Below are positions 11,549 to 21,854 of a DNA stretch of 64,000 bases, piece by piece. Location: assembly GCA_023101885.1 (NCBI GenBank), contig JALPQD010000246.1, positions 2,897,972 through 2,961,971 of the forward strand, given 5' to 3'. The position numbers and the translations under genes were made by a program. This DNA comes from Typhlomys cinereus. Lineage: Eukaryota; Chordata; Mammalia; Rodentia; Platacanthomyidae. How positions within the stretch are numbered: position 1 is the first letter of the stretch; the number at the start of each line of letters is the position of its first letter. The notes beneath the pieces are model-generated. The model ran no database searches. It saw nothing but the letters and a program-made list of their open reading frames with translations, and had not been told where the DNA came from.

Positions 11549-12420
11549 AATCCAACAGCGTCTTTATCTACCACTTCAAAGTAAAAAGAGCCTATCACAA
11601 GTTAAAGTATAAACCGTTACATCGCCACAAGATGCACTATGATTGAGACGTAAAAGGAAGTCCTCCCAAAGAATAGTATGTCACAGACAAATGTTGAAAG
11701 ACCACATGTGACGTGATTTCCTGGAAGCAAAAGACACATTATGGTGCACAACCTTATTTATTATCAGAAAATCACCATGGTCTCTTCAGGTCTTTGTCTT
11801 AGTGTTCATTACTATAAATCTCCCAGGTGGCATGGCACGGGCCAGGTGATGTTGATAGATGTACTGAATGTATGACACAAAAAGAAATTCCCAACCCAAG
11901 GGATATGCCTTTCCAACAATGGACAGCTACTTAATCTTCAGGAGCTTTAGGCTACAAGGATACAATATTTTGATCATCCTGGACCAGTTAACAAGCCAAA
12001 ATAGAGATAAATGTTTGCTTCCAATCCTACTCAATCAAAAATGTCCAAAGAGATGATAGCCCAGAGCAGAAGTTGTCAGCACTTCTGCCGAAGAGCACAG
12101 AAGACCTGTGGAGAACTTTCCTTGTGTTTATGACCTGGTGTACACTTACGTAGTTACCAGTACACTGTGTCTTTCTTGGTAAATGGTATTTCATTCATGT
12201 TCCTCAGTTTCCAAGAAAGTGCTGGTTATGTGGTAGAGTTAAATCATCATTCTATACACTGCTTGGAAAAGCTCCATGTTAAGACCTTAAAAGAGTTTGT
12301 TGTTTATTTACCCGTTCTGCCCTTTTATCTACAAGAATGCCGTTGGCTCAGTTGCTACTCAGGGTACTTAGTTTCTCAAGCATGCATGTTAAATTGAAAA
12401 TGGATGATGAAGTGTGTCGT
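11549..12420. other. unassigned sequence
   Basis: No recognised gene or repeat. Short plus frames at 11868-12056 and 12167-12397 show no known motif. Confidence 0.5.
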
Positions 12421-12472
12421 ATGGATGACTGACATCTGGCTGGCTGGCTGAATGACTGGATGGACGGATCCC
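12421..12472. repeat. degenerate GGAT / GGCT tetranucleotide repeat
   Basis: GGATGACT, GGCT x3, GAATGACT, GGAT and GGAC units in a row. Short and imperfect. Confidence 0.75.
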
Positions 12473-12789
12473 CTGAAGAAGCAAGAAGAAAAAAGAAAGG
12501 AAGATAGGAATGCTGACTGTAGAAGGGGAAATATGTCCCATCGCTAATGGAGCTTGCCTTTGCTCTGCATACCTTCTCTTGAGGTTGTTTCTTGGATTGT
12601 TTTGTCCATATTCCTGCTTTTTCTTAAATCTCAAATGATTTTAACCTCATGAACAAGAAAGACTGTCTCAGTAGCAAAGCAGATGAAAGTTTTGCTAGGA
12701 TTGTGTCAGCAGTTGGGACCTTTTGTGCTCACAACTCTGTGAAGTGATGCTCTGCTAACATGTGAATTGACAAGACATAATGTCTTTTT
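12473..12789. other. unassigned sequence
   Basis: Nothing recognised. Confidence 0.5.
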
Positions 12790-12945
12790 GGTTTCTTTCG
12801 AAACAAATTTGGTTTATATCTTTACCCTGACCCCCTCCCCAACCACACACCCTTCTCTCACCTCCCTCCCTTCATCAATCCTGCCCTGTCCCACCCCTTC
12901 CCCCTCAAAATATAATGTAAGAGCTACATTTGGTGTGCTCTGGAC
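12790..12945 (-). mobile_element. possible L1 3' UTR fragment (antisense)
   Basis: 'tttggtttatatctttaccc' followed by a pyrimidine-rich block (CCCCCTCCCC, CCTCCCTCCCTTCATCAATCC) resembles the reversed purine-rich part of a rodent L1 3' UTR, as in the clearer copies at 21.9 and 44.7 kb. The match is short and partial. Confidence 0.4.
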
Positions 12946-12984
12946 AAACTTTCTTATTTATAAATTAGTCTTCTTATTTCAACT

Positions 12985-13190
12985 TTGAGAGAGAGTGTGA
13001 ACAAGGGAGAGAGAGAGAGAGGAGGCAAAGAGAGAGCAAATATACGTATGTCAACACACGTGTAGAGGTAAGAGAACAAATTTCATAAGCCGAGTTTCTC
13101 CTTCTACCATGTGGGCTTCTGGGGATCAAATCCTGGACCACATTCTTGAGCCTTTTCCCTCTGGGCCACCTGGCAACCCCCACCTGTTTT
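12985..13190 (-). mobile_element. tRNA-derived SINE (B4/B2-type), minus strand
   Basis: A GA tail (12985-13040) is followed on the plus strand by 'agagaacaaatttcataa', 'tccttctaccatgtgggctt', 'ctggggatcaaatcctgg' and 'cctctgggccacctggca'. This is a reversed rodent SINE that ends at its tRNA-like head near 13180. Same family as 2405-2615 and, in the other orientation, 50085-50270. Confidence 0.65.
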
Positions 13191-13820
13191 CTTCATGCTG
13201 CATTGTTGAGCATGGATGCCTGTTTCATCCCTGCTCTCTGCTGAGAAGTTCCTTCCTGGTGCTCTTAGTTTCCTCAGAGCATTGAGAGGGCCAATTCTGT
13301 CCACCTTTTCTGTGTCTCTCCCCTTCCACCAGCAACTCCTGCTCTCATTTACAGCACACACAATTGATGGGTGCCCCAGAGACGCAGGCCGACCTCAAGC
13401 TGCTCCCCTGTGTTCAGCTCTCCTGGGGAGAAAGGAGAGGTATGGTTCTTTGTTACTTCCTCAGAAATGTTCCTATAAACGCCTAAAGCAAACTGCCTTT
13501 TGGCAAAGCCTATTTATCTCTGGGCTCCTGAGATCATGCTCTTAAAATGAGCCTGGGAAACCCCCTCCATTTCTTTCCATTGAGCCTTTTCATTATTCTG
13601 CTGAACTGATAGCATGAATTACTAATTTATATCCTTGGTGTCTGCTTTCTTCAGATACCAAATAGAAAAAAAAAAAAAACCCTTTTGTTTCAATATTTCA
13701 AAGACCTTCAGTCATCTACCTTTCCTGGTAAAATTCAGGTAGAAAAAGTAGCTTGCACGGGAGCAAGCACCCAGAGGACTGTGTGTCAGACACTGGGGTA
13801 TAAAAATAACCTTCGCTTTC
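13191..13820. other. unassigned sequence
   Basis: A 109-codon plus frame (13216-13545) begins immediately after the SINE but has no recognised domain, and shadows a minus frame at 13104-13361. An A14 run ends at 13679. I see no gene. Confidence 0.5.
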
Positions 13821-14180
13821 TGTTATGGTTTAAGTGGAAATGGCCCCCCGTCACCCTCAGTTTTTGAGCACTTGGCCCCAGGTGTGCCTCTATACTTTAA
13901 AACCTTGGTGAAGTTTGAAGGTGAGGCCTGACCAGGCAAAAGTAGGTGGACATTTGCAGGTTGTGAGTTCAAATCCTGGAGTTGCCACTTGCCGCTTCCT
14001 GGTCAGCTGTCATGTGAACAGCTGCAGATACCTGCTGCTACCGCCGTGAACTCTACCATGCTTCCACCAAAAGGGACCAAGCTTTTCTGGAACCATGGAC
14101 CAAAAAAAAACCTTTCCTTCCTTCTGTGGTCTCTGTTAAGTAGTCTGGTTCCACTCATGCAGCCATAATGAAGAGGCCTT
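13821..14180 (+). mobile_element. rodent MaLR LTR
   Basis: It begins with 'tgttatggtttaagtggaaa' and 'tggcccccc', the typical start of rodent MaLR LTRs, then 'gagcacttggccccagg', 'gcttcctggtcagctg' and 'gaccagctt..ccatgg' type sequence. An A9 run at 14102-14110 precedes 'cctttccttccttc', the usual downstream phrase. It is a non-coding relic of an endogenous retrovirus-like element. Confidence 0.65.
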
Positions 14181-14404
14181 GCTAAGTCAATGGAGGACCA
14201 TGGGGAAAATGAATCCAAAGACGTTCTAATACAAGGCCACTCAAAACAGGTGGAAACAAGAAACAAACTGGAAAACAAGAGCTGTAATCTTATTTCCTCA
14301 AGACTCTCCAAGCACAGAAAAAAACATTATAATAAGGAAAAGTTTTCATATGATATTCACCTGTGTGCTGGGAATTAATGAAGGATCATGTTAATGAAAG
14401 ATCG

Positions 14405-14575
14405 TGATATTCACGTCTCAGTAAATGAAATTCTCTGGGCTGTTTTCTTAACTCTAAAATGACAATAATGAAATGTTTTTCTTTAGTTATCCTGATGGTT
14501 GTAGGAACTAAAAATAGGGTAAAAGCATCTGATTTAATATGGTAGGTTCTCAGTTAGATATTTGTTGAATAAGCA
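14405..14575 (+). mobile_element. MIR fragment
   Basis: 'ttcttaactctaaaatgaca' (14446) then 'ataatgaaatg', 'gatggttgtaggaactaaa' and 'aggttctcagttagatattt' with 'gttgaataa' follow the MIR order 'cctcatctgtaaaatg...ttgtgaggattaaatg...agtaagcgctcaataaatg' in diverged form. Confidence 0.55.
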
Positions 14576-14825
14576 GAGGAACTGGCAACCGGCTATGAGG
14601 ACCATATAAGTATAGCACGAGGTAGTGTGTTGCTGTCACGATAACCTGAGCTGGATCACAGAGCTCCTATAGGTCAGCTTCTTGATCATTTGAAAATCTC
14701 TATGATAATCAGCTTCATTCCCTATAAAGGGGGGAATGAAAGTGACTGCACAGGTCTGAAGAGATACATGTGTGAAAAGCCAGGTGTGCAGGCATGGAAC
14801 TCTAGTCTAGTACCCAAGAGACTGA
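14576..14825. other. unassigned sequence
   Basis: 'caggtgtgcaggcatggaac' followed by 'agtacccaagagactgaggt' at 14781-14827 is reminiscent of a B1-type SINE head that leads into the polypurine tract, but the match is too short to call. Confidence 0.4.
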
Positions 14826-15478
14826 GGTGGACGGAAGGGAGGGAGGGGGGAAGACAGGGAGGGAAGAAGGAAAGAAAAAAGGAGGAAAGGGAGGGAAGAA
14901 AAGAAAGGAGAGAGGGAGGAGGGAGGGAGAGGGAAAGGGAAAGAAAGAGAAAATAAGAGGAAGAAAGAAAGAAAGTAAAAAATAAAGAAAGAACGACAGA
15001 AGAGAAAAAAAAAGAAAAGAGAAAAGAAGAACAAAAACAGAAAAAGGAAAAAGAGAACGAAGAGAAACAGAGAAAAAGAAAGAGAAAAAAGAGAGACAAG
15101 AGAGAGAAAGAAAAGAGGAGAGAGAGAAAGAAAAAGAGAGAGAAAGAAAGAAAAGAGAGCGAGAGGAGAGAAAGAGAGAGAGAGAAAAAAAGAAAAAAAG
15201 AGAGAGAGAGAAAGAAAGAGAGAGAGACGAGAAGAACGGAGGAAGAGAGAGGAAGGAAGAAGAAAAGAGGAAGGAAGGAAGGAAGGAAAGAAGGAAGGAA
15301 GGAAGGAAGGGAGGGAGGGAGGGAGGGAGGGAGGGAGGGAGGGAGGGAGGGAGGGAGGGAGTAAATTAATGAAAGTGAGAAAAAACAAGGAGAAAAAAGA
15401 AAAAGGAGTAAGGAAGAAAAGCAAGGAAGGAAGGTGAAGGGGAAAGGAAAGAAAAGAGTTGAAAACTAACAAATTACA
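14826..15478. repeat. 650 bp polypurine tract (GGAA, GAAA, GA, GGGA units)
   Basis: Almost pure A/G on the plus strand for about 650 bases, built of shifting GGGA, GAAA, AGAG and GGAA blocks with a (GGGA)n core at 15309-15361. The minus strand is open for 244 codons of Ser/Leu/Phe/Pro-rich sequence only because CT-rich DNA lacks stops. Long mirror-symmetric polypurine DNA is known to be able to form triplex H-DNA. Confidence 0.97.
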
Positions 15479-15554
15479 GTCCAAGGAAGGAAATAGGTAA
15501 AGGGAAGCTGTGGAACCAATGTTACATTTTGTTGTTGTCATTATTGTTGGTGGT

Positions 15555-15855
15555 AGTGGTCATGGTGTGTGCATTTATGTGCTGTTATGTGTGTGTCACA
15601 TCTCCTTGTGTGTACACACATGCACATGTGTGGAGGTCACAGGCAGACTTCAGCTGTCCTGCTCTGTCACTCTTCTGCTTGACACAGGGTCTCACTGAAC
15701 CTAGATACTCTCCTGTCTTCTCTCCACATTGCTGGTGTTATAGGACCAGGTGACCACACCGGGGATTTTACATGGGCTCGGGGAATTGGAATTGAAGTCC
15801 TCCTCCTGGCACTAGTCCCCTCAATCCCCGAGTCTTCTCTCCTCAGGTTTTTGTT
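15555..15855 (-). mobile_element. B4-type SINE, minus strand
   Basis: On the plus strand: TG-rich tail, 'gtgtggaggtcacaggcaga', 'tgacacagggtctcactgaa', 'tgttataggaccaggtgac', 'ttttacatgggctcggggaa' and 'ccccgagtcttctctcc'. This is the order of a reversed B4-type SINE (tail, B1-like middle, tRNA-like head). It starts about 80 bases beyond the polypurine tract. Confidence 0.65.
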
Positions 15856-16432
15856 TTTCATTTAAAACTTCAGTCTTTGCACATTACATGACTTTTGCAT
15901 TGAGTGTAAAGTCCTTTTCTTAAGGGTGCAATGCCACGACTAGGCGCTGTGGGGACCAACAGATGTTTATAAATGGTGTTTCCATTTTGCGTAGCTGCCT
16001 TTTGCTTTTTGCTTCTTTTCCCTTCTAATGTGTGGGTTGCTATTTTTTTTCATAAACAAACTAAGTTCAGAAGATGTACAACTTCTCTTATTTTGTCTGT
16101 TTACAGTTGGAATATTTTATATACTATCTATGTATTTAATTACTTTGACTCTGCAAGGATATTCTGCACTTTGCCTAGAAACTTAGATGTTTTAGATTTA
16201 GCATGCACATGTGTCAAGCATCTTAATTATTTGTTTTACCAAATGTTGAAAAATCCCAGTCTGTAGGCCGAGTCTGGACTCTTAACTTCCTTTTTAATTA
16301 CAGATTTAGGGAAACACAGTTTAGTTCTTTATTGTTATAATGAGATGATAGAAAGCTGCTTTATACTCAGCTTTCAACAGTCCTATTAGATCACGTGTCC
16401 CAAAACATGACAAATATTTATGTTAATATCAT
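15856..16432. other. unassigned T-rich sequence
   Basis: T-rich DNA with a 97-codon plus frame (15973-16266), rich in Phe, Leu, Cys and Tyr as expected from composition alone. No family recognised. Confidence 0.5.
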
Positions 16433-16622
16433 GTCCTTACAGAAAACATCTTCTAACCTCTGACAGAAGGCTTTTACACATGTGTTTTCCATGTAAGCAT
16501 TTCATCTCCTTCAGGTTCATTCTGGGCTCAACTCAACTACTAATTCTCCACAAATGTGCCCAGAGCTCAAACCTGCAACAGTCAAGTTGACACCTGTGCC
16601 TAACTATAATAGTATTCTGTTC
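16433..16622 (-). mobile_element. rodent LTR-like dispersed repeat, copy C (minus)
   Basis: Plus-strand order 'caactactaattctccacaa', 'atgtgcccagagctcaaac' and 'gtcaagttgacacctgtgcc' is the reverse complement of the first ~130 bases of copy A (1768-2165). The 3' part is missing or unrecognisable. Confidence 0.7.
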
Positions 16623-17224
16623 ATCTTGAGAACATATTTTGTACAATTTCAAGCCTTCGAGTTTATTGATAACCATTTTACAGTCTACTTACTCTATTCT
16701 GTGTCTTGGAAAGTTGGCCCGTACAAACTTCAGTTGGATGTGTAACTTGTGACAAACTGTTGGATATTTTTCTGCAAATGCCCCTTGGTCAGTCTGGGTT
16801 CTTGTGCTATGCTAAGGTTTTCTATCTTTGTACTTTCTGTGAGTGGCTAAAAGGTTTGATTTTCCTACTAATTATAACAGATTATAAATCTAACCACACT
16901 TACAGGTATTTCTACTGTTGTCATTATTTATGCTATATTTGCTTATTTTATTTTAGCTAGATATGTGCAAACATGCTAAGTTCTCCACGGCACCATCCTG
17001 CTGCCTGATGTCTGCATTGTTTCCTTATCTTCTTATTTTCAGCCTAGCCACTGTCAGTAAAACCCATATTTTACAAACTGTACATAGTAAATGAATTTCA
17101 ATACAGGTTCATTCATTAACACTGAGGGTGATTGTGAAATGGTAGGAATGATTTTTATCTAAGTTTTATATGCTTTCTGCTTGTCTTGCCACTTTTTGAT
17201 ACTTTTATTTCTCTGCTTCTGCAC
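16623..17224. other. unassigned sequence
   Basis: T-rich, with overlapping short plus frames at 16554-16745 and 16706-16960. Nothing recognised. Confidence 0.5.
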
Positions 17225-17378
17225 TATTTTTCCCATGTATGCATTGTGTCCACCTGTGTTCACATGTGGGCATGTGGGCATGTATGTATTGTGCATTTGT
17301 ATATATGTGCTTGTTTGTGTATATGTACATATAAGGGTATGCATGTGTTTGTCCATGGGTATATGGGTATCTTTGTAG
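17225..17378. repeat. degenerate TG / TATG repeat
   Basis: TGTATG, TGTGGGCA and TATATG units with heavy decay. Short frames on both strands here are by-products of the repeat. Confidence 0.75.
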
Positions 17379-17888
17379 GACATAAGATTCCCATAACATA
17401 TTGGATTATGGATACTATTTCAGAATAAAGAAATTCAAATTTTAAGCCCAGTTCAAGCAATAGCTATTAGATGTGCACCATTTAGTCCCTCCCCCATCTA
17501 CAAAAAGAGAGTTATATCATGCAGAGAACAGTTAAGCTATCTTTTATTATCTATATCTGAGAACCACTATTTTTTAATGCTGCTTAATGATTTCTGAAGC
17601 CAGGTAACACATGGTAAGACTTTTAAAAACATCAACTTTCTAATGTAAGAAAATAAAAAGCAAATTCTTGAAATAGGCTCGGAGACCTCTAAAACATAAA
17701 GTGACAAATTATAAGTCATATGGACCCGTAGTGGCTCCAGGGACTTAAATACATTTTAACGCACTGCAAAGATTTCTGTAGCAGCTATTCTGCATGTTGC
17801 TGATAAAATCATGACAAACTACTTAAGAGAATAAGGCATTTATTCTCTCTTATGATAGTCCTGTTAAAATTATTTTCTTACGTATTTT
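17379..17888. other. unassigned sequence
   Basis: Nothing recognised. The right edge ('tgttaaaattatttt', about 17863) resembles the flank beyond the SINE at 18158 and may be part of a target duplication. Confidence 0.5.
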
Positions 17889-17889
17889 A

Positions 17890-17935
<46 letters not shown>

Positions 17936-18159
17936 CAGGGGGTACAGTGTGTCCCTGTGGAGGACCAAGGGTGACTTTGGGAATCATCCTGGGTTGCTTC
18001 TATCTCCTTGCTTTGCTCTGGGATTTTCCAGGCTCCACCCACCAGGGCCAGAAGTACAGGCCACTGTTTCTGCCTGGCATTTTTATATGGGACCTGGGAT
18101 CCAAATTCAGGACCTTCTGCTTGAGAGACAGACTCTCCTGAGTCATCTCTCCAGCCCCT
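17889..18159 (-). mobile_element. CA-tailed B2-superfamily SINE, copy 2 (minus)
   Basis: The plus strand reads (TG)n at 17895-17932, then 'ccctgtggaggaccaagggt', 'gggattttccaggctccacc', 'aggaccttctgcttgagag' and 'gagtcatctctccagcccc'. This is the reverse complement of the copy at 41572-41832 and similar to the one at 7837. A and B boxes sit at the right end. A weak flanking repeat (TGTTAAAATT / TGTTACAGTT) may be the target duplication. Short frames over it are repeat-derived. Confidence 0.8.
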
Positions 18160-18174
18160 GTTACAGTTCTTAAG

Positions 18175-18505
18175 TCTAGCTTGTCAGGAGCACATGTACC
18201 ATTACCGGGGTACAGAGGGGTCTGGCCATACCATATGCATGTAACCGCTTCAAGAGAGGCAATCCTTATTTGCCAGACCAGCAAATATACAGAAGGATGC
18301 CAACTTCCTCAACCAACTCTCTATATTTTATTCACCTGTCCAGGGATTATTACTACTCACCATGGGTTGGTCTTTTCCCATCAGCTAGACAATCTTCTGC
18401 AGGTTCACTCTGGATTTAACTCAACCTCTAGTCTCTATAAATGTGCCAGAGCACGAATCCTCAGCCATCAAACTGACATATGTACTTAACTATGACAATT
18501 TCTTT
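18175..18505 (-). mobile_element. rodent LTR-like dispersed repeat, copy D (minus)
   Basis: The plus strand reads 'agcttgtcaggagcacatg', 'gccaacttcctcaaccaac', 'ccatgggttggtcttttccc', 'tagacaatcttctgcaggtt' and 'atcaaactgacatatgtact'. This is a full-order reverse complement of the family seen at 1768-2165, diverged and lying just beyond the SINE copy 2 insertion. Confidence 0.65.
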
Positions 18506-20325
18506 CTTGAATTTCAAGGTTTTCCATAGCAGGGTGACAGCTGCATTCTAAGTATCTGAGCCCAGCAGGTACTGTAACAGCTCACTGATAAGCTAACAAA
18601 TGAATCAATTTTCACTTGACTGTAGTCAAATGAAACCGTAAACAGCAATGAAAGGGAACTTTTGTGATGATTCCTTAACCTTAAACAAATCAATTCCTTT
18701 GTGATCAAAGAAGAGAAGATCCACCACTTCACCATGTGTTTTCTTATCAAGTGATATGGTCAAATTATAAACTCTCTATTCAGATTCCACTAGTTCTCAA
18801 ATGACTTAAGCAAAGATAACTGAACCTGGAACATAAGTATTCACACCTGTCTCAGAATCTGTAAGGTAAAAATCTATTTCCAAGCATAAAATAAAAATAA
18901 AAATCTGGAGTTTCTAAACATGAAATATTTTGATATATGTTGAATTGGGAAAACAAGACACATTCACCTTTTAAAGTATGACTTTGAGGACAAGGAGAAG
19001 ATTCTAGCAGAAAGTTGAAGCCTGAGGCACCATGTATCCTTGTCTCTTCAAAGTTCTGATCTTCGGCTTTCCTTCCAGAATAATTACTTACTTCCCATCT
19101 TTTTCTGACCTTCATAGACTATCTGCTTTCACCTTTGCTTAGATCATAATCTCTCCATCGGCACAGTCCAAAGGAATTCAGCTGGGTTTTCACGCCTTAT
19201 GAGAATAAAAGCAACATAAAAGAAAATATTTACCAAAGTTCATTTTGAGACTGATTTCAATATGTCTTTAGAGAAAGTGCTTTGTGCATTACTAGGATAA
19301 AGGGGGCAAAAATGAGGTATAAACTTGGTGACCTCACACACTTTTTAAGAAAGGCTCAAGTGTTAGGGTTAACAACATCTGCAAATCAATACCTGGCACC
19401 ATTCTATTTGTAATAATAATATATCATGAAAACCATTAGTTTCATTACAAAAAATGAAAATTGATGTGAATTGCCTATAGAAGCAAATTATACTCTAATG
19501 GTTTCCTAATAAAGTAATTTGCTCATAGATCACAGGGGATTCAAGGGGAGAGGAGGAAACTACCAGTAATAGTGAGTTCAAGTAATTGTTTTTCTGGCTT
19601 TAAACATTAAGCAATGCACATACTAAATGATGTTCCCTGTCCCATCAGATTCTTGGGAAAGTGAGAAAGGGGTCAGAGGCAGAACTTTAGGCATAATTAA
19701 ATGAAAGTAAAGTGCAAATGTCTACCAAGAAGAAGTGGGTTAATTCTGCTTTCTCCTGTGGCTAAATCAATTTCTCACATGTGGCCCATATCATAAATTA
19801 GGAGAGTCGTGTGCAGTCCTGCAAGCACATCATTTTAACAGAGGAGAAGGGCATGCATATCAGAATCTATACAATGTCTGTGTGAAATGTAATGATGCAA
19901 TCAACCTTACCACAGCTACAAGCTAACCACCCAGACTAGGTAAATATGAGGATTACAACAATTGATAAGAAGAGGCTTTGCAAATAGCAAAACATCACAC
20001 AAGTAGAAGTTCTTAAAAGGTTTTTCACTGGAAAATAGACATTGTCAGTGGTACTTAATGTTTCTCCTCTGGATTTTCTCAAAGTCAGCCATTTTGCAAC
20101 TTGCTATCAAGAAATTAGTTAGCATCCAAGCATACCATCCAGTGTAGACATACTGTTACTAGCCAGTGGGCTTTTTCAGTCAATTAAAACAAACTGACAA
20201 ATTAAAAACACGGGATGGATATTTGGGAACTTAAAACTCTTGGCATATGTGATTCTTCAGTATATTTCCTTTCCCTATCTTGGGGCTTCTTCCAGAGTTA
20301 TTTTCACAGGTAGGAAAGGAAACAA
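18506..20325. other. repeat-poor sequence
   Basis: Almost 1.8 kb without a recognised transposon, microsatellite or open frame above 87 codons. It is AT-rich. If any conserved non-coding element exists in this part of the window, this is one of two good places to look. Confidence 0.5.
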
Positions 20326-20623
20326 TGGTTGCTATGATTTCAAGGTGAAATATTTTCCACAAGCTCATGTGTCTGACCCTTAGGAAGTACAGCCCAGCTG
20401 AAGGAAGCCAGTCACTGCTGATGAGCCTTGAGGTTAGATAGCCCAGCCCCACTTCCTGTCTGCTGTCTGCCTCCTGACGTCAGCAGCAATGCGACCAGCT
20501 TCCTCACTTTCCTGCCACCATGTCTTACCCACCATGATGGATTGAAAAATGAACCTTTCCAGTGTCATGTTGCTGTTTCTCAGGTATTTGGTTTCAGCGG
20601 CAAGCAAAGTGATTAACACAGCA
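20326..20623 (+). mobile_element. rodent MaLR LTR
   Basis: 'ggttgctatgatttcaaggt', 'aagctcatgtgtctgaccct', 'gccttgaggttagatagccc', 'agccccacttcctgtctgct', 'caccatgtcttacccaccat' and 'gatggattgaaaaatgaacc', ending in 'caagcaaagtgattaacaca'. The whole series matches the known layout of rodent MaLR LTRs (MT/ORR1 type), about 300 bp. Confidence 0.75.
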
Positions 20624-21530
20624 GTAAAGAATGTCAAGCGTACAGGGCCGAAAATTCGTCACTCAAGAAAATTAAAACTTACAGAAACAGGAGGTAAAAA
20701 TAAATAAAGAGATTTGTGTGAGCTTTCAATTTATCATAGCTGTGGGACATCAAAAATAGAACATCCATTGGATCTAGCCTTTGATTATCCTTTTTTGATG
20801 ATTTTTGTGCTCCGTGAACACCTGCTCCTATCCACACGATGTAAAGAAATTCTGCTCATGACCTTCATACTAACATGGACCGTTATCTGCAGACAAGCAC
20901 AGCCCAGCTCCCAGCCCAGCTGAAGTCATAAAATCTATCCAGCTCTCTCAAAGTCTTCTACAAGGTCCTAGAAAGATTGTAAACCTTGATATTAGATGAA
21001 TCTGTGTTTGCAAATGATCATTTGGATACTAAGCAAGTATTTATTCTTAAAAATTAATTCATCATTTTTAGTCTCAATTGTCTAATCAACAAAAAGTAAT
21101 AAAGACAGCAATAATCCTTTGTAAACTTTTATTTAGATTTGAAGATTATCAGTATGCTATTCCTGTGCAGTTTAAAAAATATGCTATGAAGTCCTATGTG
21201 CTATACATTTCCTGAGTGCTTTGCAACCCTGTGCCATAGGAAACAGATTTTTGTTCAACATCAGAAGTGCTGAATCACCTTCTCAGGGTCATGTAACTTG
21301 TAAGTAGAAGAGTCTGAAGGGATTTAGTCAACCCTGATAACTAGTCCCAGAGAAACCCTAGTTTAGTAGCTTTAGTTAAGCACATGCTTTGTGTTTAAAA
21401 TTACCAAAATTCATTTGTGTGTGTTAGCACGCATTAGAGATGAGTGTTTTCCCATTGCCTGGAATTCTTTGTAGAATGGAGAGGTAGGAAGGAAGTTCCC
21501 AAGGTCACTTGCTATGCAGAAATACTTGTC
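20624..21530. other. unassigned sequence with MIR-like trace
   Basis: The stretch 21210-21365 ('cctgagtgctttgcaaccct', 'ctcagggtcatgtaacttgt') resembles a reversed MIR. The rest is unassigned. Confidence 0.45.
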
Positions 21531-21580
21531 CACTACAAAAGAAAAGTGATCAATTTTAAAAATGAAAGTACCGAGTCCTT
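21531..21580. repeat. direct repeat, left copy, flanking an L1 insertion
   Basis: About 47 bases beginning CACTACAAAAGAAAAGTGAT recur at 23313-23365 with three substitutions and a three-base indel. They bracket an antisense L1, and a T-rich tract starts directly at 21579, as expected for a target-site duplication beside the reversed A-tail. Confidence 0.8.
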
Positions 21581-21854
21581 TTTTTTAAGTTTTTTTTAAA
21601 TTTCATTTTGAAAATAAGGAAAGGTGGCTGAAGGGGAGGGAAGAAGTAGAAAGAAGAGAGGAAGCAGAAGCAGGTGAGAGGTTGGGTCAGTGTGATTTCC
21701 AGAAAGCCACAGAGTAGCATGTGAGAAAGGGCACTGTCACCCCATGGCAGATGTTCACAACTACACTGAGTGAAACAAGTTATCAGCTAAAATCTAAGTG
21801 CTGCTTTTGAAGGCTCACATTGTGAGTAGTTTGTATCTCTGTTACTATTTTTCA
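21581..21854 (-). other. possible 3'-transduced segment between two T-rich tracts
   Basis: Unrelated purine-rich sequence lies between the outer T tract (21579-21603) and a second T-rich tract (21855-21892) that borders the L1 3' UTR. In the antisense view this is L1, A-tail, extra sequence, A-tail, then the direct repeat. That is the layout of an L1 3' transduction. It could also be an older tail expansion or a separate insertion. Confidence 0.4.

Noticed and set aside
14807..15541. 244-codon minus-strand open frame, Ser/Leu/Phe-rich
   Set aside because: It lies on the polypurine tract. CT-rich sequence has almost no stop codons, and there is no domain or signal beyond composition.
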